Of a stretch of DNA of 64,000 nt, positions 57,789 through 64,000 are shown one piece after another. How positions within the stretch are numbered: the first letter of the stretch is position 1; each line of letters opens with the position of its first letter. The translations under genes were made by a program, and so were the position numbers. Under the pieces are notes generated by a model. The model worked only from the letters and a program-made list of their open reading frames with translations, made no database searches and had not been told where the DNA came from. Source of the stretch: Kingella sp. (in: b-proteobacteria) (GTDB taxonomy: Bacteria; Pseudomonadota; Gammaproteobacteria; Burkholderiales; Neisseriaceae); contig NZ_JAUMZV010000001.1 of the NCBI RefSeq assembly GCF_030527935.1, positions 1 to 64,000 on the forward strand, in the 5' to 3' direction.

Positions 57789-58379
57789 ATGAAAAAATAC
57801 CTTCTCGCCCTAGTCATTGCCCTAACTACCCCCGTCCTATGGGCATTCTCCCTTGCCGACTTAACGCAAACCCTGCAAAAGCCCGCCAACGTGCAAGGCG
57901 CGTTTACCCAGCAGCGTTATCTCAAATCGCTTACCAAGCCCATGACCACCAGCGGCGCGTTCACCCTTGTGCCGAAAAAAGGGCTGCTCTGGCAAATGCA
58001 AAAACCATTTGACACCACCCTGCGCGTGCGCGCCGACGGCATCATGCAATGGACAGGCAGCGCGTGGACGAACCCCAACGCCAACAAGCTCGGGCAAAAT
58101 CGCCAAATCCAGCTTTTTCTGGACTTGCTCGGCGGCAACACGCAAGGGCTGGAAAAACAATTTAACCTAAGCCTAAGCGGCACCGCGCAACAATGGACGC
58201 TGCAACTCACCCCCAAAACCGCCATCACGCGCCAAATTTTCACCCGCATAGACATCAGCGGCGACAGTGTTGTCCGCAAAATTGAGCTGCACGAAAAACA
58301 AGGCGACCGCACCGTGATGCAATTTAGCCAAATCCAAACCAGCAAACCGCTGGGCGAATTTGCCAAAAGCGCGTTGTAA
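57789..58379 (+). CDS. LolA-like outer-membrane lipid carrier of the APE locus
   Basis: A 196-residue periplasmic protein with a signal peptide (cleavage after about LWA, residue 19-20) and the LolA-like start LADLTQTLQKPANVQGAFTQ. The fold is a half-barrel that binds acyl chains. Together with the MMPL protein it probably moves the polyene lipid to the outer membrane, as proposed for APE clusters. Confidence 0.88.
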   Translation: MKKYLLALVIALTTPVLWAFSLADLTQTLQKPANVQGAFTQQRYLKSLTKPMTTSGAFTLVPKKGLLWQMQKPFDTTLRVRADGIMQWTGSAWTNPNANKLGQNRQIQLFLDLLGGNTQGLEKQFNLSLSGTAQQWTLQLTPKTAITRQIFTRIDISGDSVVRKIELHEKQGDRTVMQFSQIQTSKPLGEFAKSAL

Positions 58380-58385
58380 GAACCC

Positions 58386-58429
58386 AAAGGCAGCCTGAAA
58401 ACCCTTTTCCCTTTTTCAGGCTGCCTTTT
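58386..58429 (+). terminator. lolA-like gene terminator (inverted kingDUS)
   Basis: AAAGGCAGCCTGAAAACCC and TTTTTCAGGCTGCCTTTT pair 6 bp after the stop. Confidence 0.8.
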
Positions 58430-58597
58430 AACGTTTTTTTATTCCCAGAGCAGGCGTTTCGCCGCCTACCACGAGCAGGGGCAAGCCCCTGCACCCCGCC
58501 GCCGCATCAACTCTTGCTGCATAAACTCAACCCATAGAGTGGACAATCCATTGCCCCCCGCCCACAAAGGCAGCCTGAAAATTTTGTAAAACCTAAG

Positions 58598-58664
58598 TAG
58601 GTCAGGCATTTATGCCCGACGTTTTTATGTGTCCGTGTTTTTCGGGCATAAATGCCCGACCTAC
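58598..58664. repeat. Inverted GTAGGTCAGGCATTTATGC repeat
   Basis: GTAGGTCAGGCATTTATGCC and GGGCATAAATGCCCGACCTAC (in part) are inverted; closely related to 47881-47952. Confidence 0.65.
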
Positions 58665-58794
58665 CGATAAGCAACAGCCCGTAGGGCGGGCAATTTATTG
58701 CCCACCAAAATGTTCACAATCATGCTAAGCAAGCACTTGCCCCCCATCTCAAAGGCAGCCTGAAAACCCTTTTTCCCCTTTTCAGGCTGCCTTA

Positions 58795-58953
58795 GAACCT
58801 GTATTCACGGTTTTCATAGGCATCTTTTATGACATAAAGCGCGGATACAAGGCAAAAAGCACAGCAAGGTTGGACACCTTGCGCGCATTTTTAACGCAGT
58901 AGCCGTGTTTTTGGGGCATAAAAGATGCCTATGAAAACCGTGAATACAGGTTC
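58795..58953 (+). mobile_element. MITE family 1, copy G
   Basis: A 159-bp copy flanked by TTA (58792-58794 and 58954-58956). The left TTA overlaps the end of a DUS. It marks the border between the LolA-like gene and darA. Confidence 0.85.
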
Positions 58954-58981
58954 TTAGATTTTAAAAAACCAATACAAAAGC

Positions 58982-58987
58982 TATAAT
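58982..58987 (+). promoter_or_regulatory. Putative -10 box for darA
   Basis: TATAAT in AAGCTATAATTGCGC, 27 bp before the ATG at 59014 and 29 bp after the MITE. Any -35 element would lie at the MITE border. Confidence 0.45.
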
Positions 58988-59013
58988 TGCGCGTTTTATC
59001 ATTGCCTTTCGCC

Positions 59014-59928
59014 ATGACCGCCTCCAAAGTTCTCATCGTTTACTACTCCCAAACAGGGCAGCTTGCCACGCTTGCACAGCAATTCGCCGCCCCGCTGCAA
59101 CAGGCAGGCATCACGGTGGATTGCGTGCCGCTTGTGCCGCAGCAGCCCTATCCGTTTCCGTGGCGGTTCTGGCATTTTTTTGACACGTTTCCCGAATCCG
59201 CACATCTGAAACCCGCGCCCATCAATCCGCCGCAGATTCCGCACAACGATTACGATGTGGTTGTGATTGCCTACACCGTGTGGTTTCTCGCGCCATCGCA
59301 GCCTGTTACCGCCTTTTTGCAGCGCGAAGACACGCGCCGCCTGCTCGCGGGCAAGCCCGTAGTTACGCTTATCGGCTGCCGCAATATGTGGCTGTCGGCA
59401 CAGGAAAAAATGAAAACACTGCTGGCGGCGAACGGCGCGAAACTCATCGGCAATATCGTCAAAACCGATGCCTGCGGCACGGCGGCGAGTTTCGTTACCA
59501 CGCCCGCATGGCTGCTGTCGGGCGACAAACACTATTTCAAAAACCTGCCTGCTGCCGGAATTGCCGAACACGAATTGATGGACGGCGCACGTTTCGGCGC
59601 AAAATTGCGCGACGCGCTGTCGTCTGAAACGCCGCTTGATGAGACGCTGTTTCAAAATATGGGCGCGGCGCGGGTAGATGAAAAACTGATTTTCAGCGAA
59701 AAAGCCGCCAGCCGCAGTTTTTACCTGTGGGGCAGGCTACTGATGGCGGCAGGGCGCGTGTCGCCCGTGCTGCGCCGCGTGCTGCTGGCGGTTTATATCG
59801 CGTTTTTGGTTACGCTGATTCTGACCGTTATCCCCGTCAGCATTGTGCTGAAAAAACTGCTGCACCCGCTGTTGAAAAACCGCCTTGCCCAAGCCAAACG
59901 CTATTACGCCGCGCCGTCGGGCGAATAA
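59014..59928 (+). CDS. darA: Dialkylresorcinol cyclase/aromatase-type protein DarA
   Basis: A 304-residue protein with an N-terminal flavodoxin-like fold (VLIVYYSQTGQLATLAQQF) and one C-terminal membrane segment (about residues 260-285). The layout matches DarA, which acts with DarB to aromatise the condensation product to the resorcinol ring. darB follows about 100 bp downstream. A TCGTCTGAAA variant lies near 59621. Confidence 0.85.
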   Translation: MTASKVLIVYYSQTGQLATLAQQFAAPLQQAGITVDCVPLVPQQPYPFPWRFWHFFDTFPESAHLKPAPINPPQIPHNDYDVVVIAYTVWFLAPSQPVTAFLQREDTRRLLAGKPVVTLIGCRNMWLSAQEKMKTLLAANGAKLIGNIVKTDACGTAASFVTTPAWLLSGDKHYFKNLPAAGIAEHELMDGARFGAKLRDALSSETPLDETLFQNMGAARVDEKLIFSEKAASRSFYLWGRLLMAAGRVSPVLRRVLLAVYIAFLVTLILTVIPVSIVLKKLLHPLLKNRLAQAKRYYAAPSGE

Positions 59929-60028
59929 ATCCGTTTCAGGCTGCCTTAACATACAGGCAAGCCTGAAAATAATATAACCCCTGCCGCATCATTTCAGGCA
60001 GCCTGAAAACCCTTACCCACACACCACC

Positions 60029-61171
60029 ATGTCCAACGAAGTCTATCTCACCCGCGCCGCCGCCTTTCTGCCCAACGAGCCCGTATCCAACGACCAAATG
60101 GAAGCCGTGCTCGGCATGGCGGGCGGCATTCCCTCGCGCGTGCGCCGCATGATTTTGCGCTCCAACGGCATCACCTCGCGCCACTACGCGATAGACCCCG
60201 CCACCCGTACCGCCACCCACACCAACGCCGAACTCGCCGCCGAAGCCCTGCGCCGCCTGTTTGCCGCCGCGCCCGAAGCGTGTGATTCAGGCTGCCTTGC
60301 CTGCGCCACGTCCTACCCCGACCAAACCATGCCGGGGCACGGCGTGATGGTACACGGTTTGAGCGGTATGCCGCCGTGCGAAACCGTGTCGCTGGCGGGC
60401 GTGTGCGTGGCGGGCATGGCGGCAATGAAATACGCCTACCAAGCCGTGAAATCGGGCGAACACGCCGCCGCTGTTGCCACCGCTTCGGAAAACGCTTCCG
60501 CCGTGATGTGCGGCAAAAATTTCCAAAGCGAAACCGACCTGAAAAAACTGGAACACGCCACGCCCGAAATCGGCTTTGAAAAAGACTTTTTACGCTGGAT
60601 GCTCTCGGACGGCGCAGGCGCGGTGCTGCTCGCCGACCGCCCCGTTGCAGGCAGCCTGAATTTCAAAATCCATTGGATAGAAATGCTGTCCTACGCCAAC
60701 GAAATGCCGCCCTGTATGTATGCAGGCGCAGAAATCCGCAACGGCGCGTTCCACGGCTGGAAAACCGCCGATGCCGCCGAACACGCCCGCAGCAGCATGA
60801 TGGCAGTGAAGCAAGACGTGAAACTGCTCAACGAACACATTATCGCCTATACCGTAGAAAAACCGCTCGCGCACATCATCGCCAAACGTCGTCTGAAAGC
60901 CGAAGATATCGACTGGTTTCTGCCGCATTACTCATCGGGCTTTTTCCGCGACAAAGTCGCCGCAGGACTCGCCAACGCAGGCTTGCCGATACCGCAGGAA
61001 AAATGGTTCACCAACCTTGCCGAAAAAGGCAACACAGGTTCGGCTTCCATTTACATTATTCTAGAAGAGTTTATGCGCACTTTCGCGCTGCAAAACGGTC
61101 AGAAAGTATTGTGCTACATACCCGAGAGTGGGCGGTTTTCTACTTGTTTTATGCTGCTGGAAGCGGTGTAG
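60029..61171 (+). CDS. darB: KAS III-like ketosynthase DarB
   Basis: A 380-residue thiolase-fold enzyme. The catalytic Cys is C126 in LAGVCVAGMAAMKYA, a His lies in WFLPHYSSGFF and an Asn in EKGNTGSASIY. DarB condenses two beta-keto acyl thioesters to a dialkyl cyclohexanedione, aromatised with DarA. One substrate would here be the aryl polyene acyl chain. CGTCGTCTGAAA (Neisseria-like DUS variant) is at 60886. Confidence 0.88.
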   Translation: MSNEVYLTRAAAFLPNEPVSNDQMEAVLGMAGGIPSRVRRMILRSNGITSRHYAIDPATRTATHTNAELAAEALRRLFAAAPEACDSGCLACATSYPDQTMPGHGVMVHGLSGMPPCETVSLAGVCVAGMAAMKYAYQAVKSGEHAAAVATASENASAVMCGKNFQSETDLKKLEHATPEIGFEKDFLRWMLSDGAGAVLLADRPVAGSLNFKIHWIEMLSYANEMPPCMYAGAEIRNGAFHGWKTADAAEHARSSMMAVKQDVKLLNEHIIAYTVEKPLAHIIAKRRLKAEDIDWFLPHYSSGFFRDKVAAGLANAGLPIPQEKWFTNLAEKGNTGSASIYIILEEFMRTFALQNGQKVLCYIPESGRFSTCFMLLEAV

Positions 61172-61336
61172 CCAGCTTGCTTTCAGGCTGCCTATCCTTT
61201 AAAATGGCGCACATTAAGCCGAGAGTGCTGACCTTTATTTGCAGAACGTTGGGCGATTGACCCACTCGGCTTACCACATTCATTTCACAGCCCTTTGCAG
61301 CTATGCAGGGGCTGTTTTATTAGGGAAAAATCAAAA

Positions 61337-62113
61337 ATGTATTTGCTCTATGCCGATGAATCGGGTTCTATTGACGACCCGAACGGCGATTTTTTCGTAT
61401 TGGCAGGCATCAGTATTTTTGAACGCCAAACTCACTGGTTAGACCAAAAAATAGAAACCGTAGCGCAACGCTTCAACGCCCGCTTTGCCAGCGGGAAATG
61501 CGAGTTTCACGGCAGCCCCATGCATTCAGGCAGAGACGGTTGGAAAACCGCCGCTACGCCTGCCGAACGCGCTCAGGCGGTTGCCGATATTTTGCATTTG
61601 TTGTCGCATTCGCAATCTCAAATCCGCATCTTTGCATCGGTGATTGAAAAACGGCTGTTTGCCGACAAATCAAAAATTATCCCCACCGCGTTTCAAGATA
61701 TAGCCTTTTCCTTTGATACTTCGCTGCGAAACATTTATTACAAACACAACAACGCCCAACGCGGCTTGGTCTTATTTGACAAAAGCACGTCCGAGCGCAT
61801 GATACAAGAGCTGTCTTACAGCTATAAGCATTTGGGTTCGTCAGACGACAAACTGCGTAATTTCGCCGAAGTGCCTGTAGTTGTGGATTCGCAAGCCACG
61901 CGGCTGATACAAATGGCGGATTTATTTGCCTATTGGCTGTACCGTTATTACCAAAGCAACGACAATCGCGGATTCAACATCATTCAACCGCATATTTGGC
62001 GCAACGGCGCGGAAATATTGGGCTTGCACGAACATATTTCTGATGAAACGCGCCAGCGTTTGACCCATGCAGACGACTGCGGTTTTCCGTTTCCCGCGCC
62101 CAACCCCATTTAA
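61337..62113 (+). CDS. DUF3800-domain protein
   Basis: A 258-residue protein of the DUF3800 family: YLLYADESGSIDDPNGDFFV at the start and the conserved second acidic patch VVDSQATRLIQMADLFAYWL. The two acidic motifs suggest an RNase H-like nuclease fold. Members are often found in mobile elements and defence regions. It has no obvious link to resorcinol synthesis, so it is probably a passenger in the cluster. The next small gene follows at 12 bp. Confidence 0.85.
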   Translation: MYLLYADESGSIDDPNGDFFVLAGISIFERQTHWLDQKIETVAQRFNARFASGKCEFHGSPMHSGRDGWKTAATPAERAQAVADILHLLSHSQSQIRIFASVIEKRLFADKSKIIPTAFQDIAFSFDTSLRNIYYKHNNAQRGLVLFDKSTSERMIQELSYSYKHLGSSDDKLRNFAEVPVVVDSQATRLIQMADLFAYWLYRYYQSNDNRGFNIIQPHIWRNGAEILGLHEHISDETRQRLTHADDCGFPFPAPNPI

Positions 62114-62125
62114 GGCAGCCTGAAC

Positions 62126-62518
62126 ATGGACATAAACGACATTCCCCAAGACCAAAGCGCAAGCTACGGCGGACACAAAAAAATCATCTACGGCACGCAG
62201 GGCGGGCATTACCAAGCAGCTACCAGCAGCGGCTGGGACACCGAAGCCTACGCCACCGCGCTTGCCGTGCAGGAATTGGACGCGCAAACCGAAGCCGCCC
62301 GCGCTGCCGTGTTGCGCGGCGAATTTTCCCCGTTGTATTACCAAATGTTCCGCGCCCGACACGACATCGCCAGCCTTGCCACCGCCGCAGGCTTTTGGCA
62401 ATGGCAGACGCGTCGCCATCTGCACCCTGCCGTGTTCGCCAAACTGCCCGAGCGCGTGTTGCAGCAATACGCCGACGCACTCAATATCAGCGTGGCGCAG
62501 TTGAAAAGCACCGATTGA
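62126..62518 (+). CDS. Small hypothetical protein after DUF3800
   Basis: A 130-residue soluble protein with an N-terminal Gly-rich part (GGHKKIIYGTQGGHYQ) and helical C-terminus (LPERVLQQYADALNISVAQL). The end resembles the last helices of HTH regulators. It probably forms an operon with the DUF3800 gene. A DUS lies just before its start. No function is assigned. Confidence 0.65.
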   Translation: MDINDIPQDQSASYGGHKKIIYGTQGGHYQAATSSGWDTEAYATALAVQELDAQTEAARAAVLRGEFSPLYYQMFRARHDIASLATAAGFWQWQTRRHLHPAVFAKLPERVLQQYADALNISVAQLKSTD

Positions 62519-62559
62519 ACGTTAAACGCCGTTTCAGGCTGCCTGAAAATCATGCTTGC

Positions 62560-62720
62560 CTTATTGTTGCTGACGACAAGCAGCATTGGTTAAAAATTCT
62601 GAAACCTGTTCCTTCTCCCGCTGGCGGGGGAAGGCTAGGAAGGGGTGGTAGGTCAAACAGCCACCCCCACCCTAACCCTCCCCCGCCAGCGGGTGAGGGA
62701 ATGGGGTACAGCATACTTTG
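62560..62720. repeat. Repeat related to 3816-3938
   Basis: Contains TTCTCCCGCTGGCGGGGGAAGG (in part), the inverted CCTCCCCCGCCAGCGGG and the end CAGCATACTTTGTATG. The first two match 2110-2190, the last matches the inverted end at 3921. Confidence 0.6.
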
Positions 62721-62811
62721 TATGAACGCCGCCCAACCAGTTTCAGGCTGCCTCCATTATTTATTGTTTTACCCAAGCTGCCGCCCGAAACCACAGAAAG
62801 CCCCTTTATCT

Positions 62812-63810
62812 ATGACCGATTTCCCTCACCAGCACACCGCCCATTGCGAAAGCGGCGTGATGTCCACTCTGCTGCAATACCACGGCTACCCGCTCAACGA
62901 AGCCATGATATTCGGCATCGCCCACGCGCTCACCTTTGTGTGGCTGCCCGTAGTCAAACTCAACGGCATGCCGCTGGTTTCCTACCGCACCCCGCCGCGC
63001 AGCATCATCAAACGCACCTGCCGCGCACTCGGCTTGAAACTCAGCGTGCAGAAATTCGCCCGCGCCGACGACGGCAAAACCGCGCTGGACAACGCCCTTG
63101 CATCGGGCAAACTGGTGGGGCTGCAAACTTCCGTGTACTGGCTGCCCTACTTCCCCGAGCAGATGCGCTTTCATTTCAACGCCCACAACCTGCTGGTGTA
63201 CGGCAGAGACGGCGATGATTATTTAATCAGCGACCCCGTGTTTGAAAGCGTGCAACGCTGCCCGAGCGAAGATTTGCAGCGCGCCCGCTTCGCCAAAGGC
63301 GCGCTTGCCGCCAAAGGCATGATGTACACGCTGAAAGTGCCAAGGCAGCCTGAAAACGCCGCCGCCGAACTGCCCGCCGTTATCCGCCGCGCCATCGGCA
63401 AAAACGCCCGCCAAATGCTCGCGCCCGTGTTTTTTGTCGGCGTAAAAGGCATACGCACCGTTGCCCAAAACATTGAAAAGCTGCCTGAAAAACACGATGA
63501 AAAATACCAAAAACTGTTTCTCGGACATTTAGTGCGTATGCAGGAAGAAATCGGCACGGGCGGTGCAGGCTTCCGCTACATCTACGCCTATTTTTTGGAA
63601 CAGGCGGCGCAAATCTGCGGTGAACCTGCTTTTCAGGCTGCTTCCGAAACCATGACCGCCATCGGCGACGCATGGCGGCAGTTCGCCGCGATGTGCGTGA
63701 AACAGTGCAAAAAGCCCGCGCCAGACGGCTGCGCCAAAATCGCCGCTTTTTTGCGCGGGATTGCCGATAAAGAAGAAGCCTTGTGGCGCGATTTAAAACA
63801 AATGAAATAA
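62812..63810 (+). CDS. BtrH-N/DUF4872-type protein of the DAR part
   Basis: A 332-residue protein starting MTDFPHQHTAHCESGVMST, with Cys and His placed as in butirosin BtrH-like (papain-fold related) proteins; NAHNLLVYGRDGDDYLISDP fits a second active-site block. The C-terminal part is helical. Such genes stand beside ABC transporter genes in flexirubin-type clusters; the reaction is not known. A Neisseria-dialect terminator follows. Confidence 0.8.
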   Translation: MTDFPHQHTAHCESGVMSTLLQYHGYPLNEAMIFGIAHALTFVWLPVVKLNGMPLVSYRTPPRSIIKRTCRALGLKLSVQKFARADDGKTALDNALASGKLVGLQTSVYWLPYFPEQMRFHFNAHNLLVYGRDGDDYLISDPVFESVQRCPSEDLQRARFAKGALAAKGMMYTLKVPRQPENAAAELPAVIRRAIGKNARQMLAPVFFVGVKGIRTVAQNIEKLPEKHDEKYQKLFLGHLVRMQEEIGTGGAGFRYIYAYFLEQAAQICGEPAFQAASETMTAIGDAWRQFAAMCVKQCKKPAPDGCAKIAAFLRGIADKEEALWRDLKQMK

Positions 63811-63815
63811 AACAA

Positions 63816-63846
63816 AAAGGTCGTCTGAAACGTTCAGACGACCTTT
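63816..63846 (+). terminator. Terminator made of AG-mucDUS pair
   Basis: AAAAAGGTCGTCTGAAACG and CGTTCAGACGACCTTT pair 5 bp after the stop. As behind alaS, both arms are of the Neisseria mucosa dialect. Confidence 0.85.
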
Positions 63847-63867
63847 GCCGATAATCCTTCCATTTTT

Positions 63868-64000
63868 ATGATTCAAATCCAATCTCTCTCCCACCGCTAC
63901 CCCCGCGCTGACAAGCCCGCGCTGGATAATGTCTCGTTTGACATCGCCGACGGCGAATGCGTGGGGCTGCTCGGGCACAACGGCGCGGGCAAGACCACGC
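63868..64000 (+). CDS. ABC transporter ATP-binding protein (partial)
   Basis: The first 44 codons of an ABC ATPase: IQIQSLSHRYPRADKPALDN, then GLLGHNGAGKTT (Walker A), cut by the end of the window. Its place after the BtrH-like gene fits the exporter genes of flexirubin/DAR clusters. Confidence 0.85.
   Translation, partial: MIQIQSLSHRYPRADKPALDNVSFDIADGECVGLLGHNGAGKTT

Larger units (their letters stand above)
58430..59013. other. Repeat block between APE and DAR genes
   Basis: No gene is seen. It holds the GCAGGCGTTTCGCCGCC repeat (58446-58491), the inverted GTAGGTC repeat (58598-58664), DUS, a MITE and the darA promoter region. Confidence 0.65.

Noticed and set aside
22100..58960. Correia elements as an explanation of the 160-bp repeats
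   Set aside because: The ends GAACCTGTATTCAC and the TTA/TAA targets differ from the Correia TATAGTG ends and TA target.
61172..61336. A small gene between darB and the DUF3800 gene
   Set aside because: Only short frames without a ribosome binding site are present; the inverted CCGAGAGTG...CACTCGG suggests a hairpin or terminator instead.

Overview
The window is a piece of a Neisseriaceae chromosome, most likely Kingella or a close relative. The strongest sign is the DNA uptake sequence (DUS) AGGCAGCCTGAA, the dialect known as AG-kingDUS. It recurs very many times on both strands, alone or as inverted pairs that look like terminators. Inside genes it reads out as SGSLK, FQAA, FRLP or RQPE. 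Gene content and order (hemB, comM, SPOR protein plus dsbA, pyrH/frr, hldA/hldD, potGHI) also fit Neisseriaceae. No rRNA, CRISPR array, prophage or complete insertion sequence was seen.

Layout. 0.2-9.1 kb: zinc-ribbon protein, hemB, comM, FtsN-like SPOR protein, dsbA, a decayed elaA-type acetyltransferase and alaS. 9.2-10.6 kb: a very AT-rich, DUS-free two-gene island of unknown function. 10.8-37.4 kb: housekeeping and envelope genes, including rsmI, murJ, pyrH, frr, ribB, pepA, fabH, hscA, potGHI, ubiK, cobB, tRNA-Glu, tRNA-Arg, a DEDD exonuclease, an elaB/yqjE/yqjK-like trio, hldA and hldD. This part also holds a broken small DMT transporter gene and a short remnant of a polymorphic toxin C-terminus.

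37.8-64 kb: a large aryl polyene (APE) plus dialkylresorcinol (DAR) biosynthesis locus, the combination known from flexirubin-type pigments. It encodes two acyl carrier proteins, a phosphopantetheinyl transferase, ketosynthases (one a chain-length-factor-like protein), a ketoreductase, a dehydratase, an AMP-ligase/dehydratase fusion, a methyltransferase, a glycosyltransferase, two acyltransferases, a thioesterase, a LolA-like carrier, an MMPL exporter and a FAD oxidoreductase. DarA and DarB, a BtrH-like protein and the start of an ABC transporter follow. Together these would make an aryl-polyene acyl chain on carrier proteins, join it to a second acyl chain through the resorcinol ring made by DarA/DarB, and place it in the outer membrane.

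The locus looks assembled by transformation. Its outer parts (37.8-49 kb and 59-63.9 kb) carry DUS of Neisseria sensu stricto dialects (ATGCCGTCTGAA, AGGCCGTCTGAA, AGGTCGTCTGAA) mixed with the kingDUS, while the middle (50-58 kb) has only the king dialect. Several families of small non-coding repeats are spread over the window. The clearest is a ~160 bp element with 28 bp inverted ends and 3 bp TTA/TAA target duplications, present seven times; four copies lie in the APE/DAR locus.
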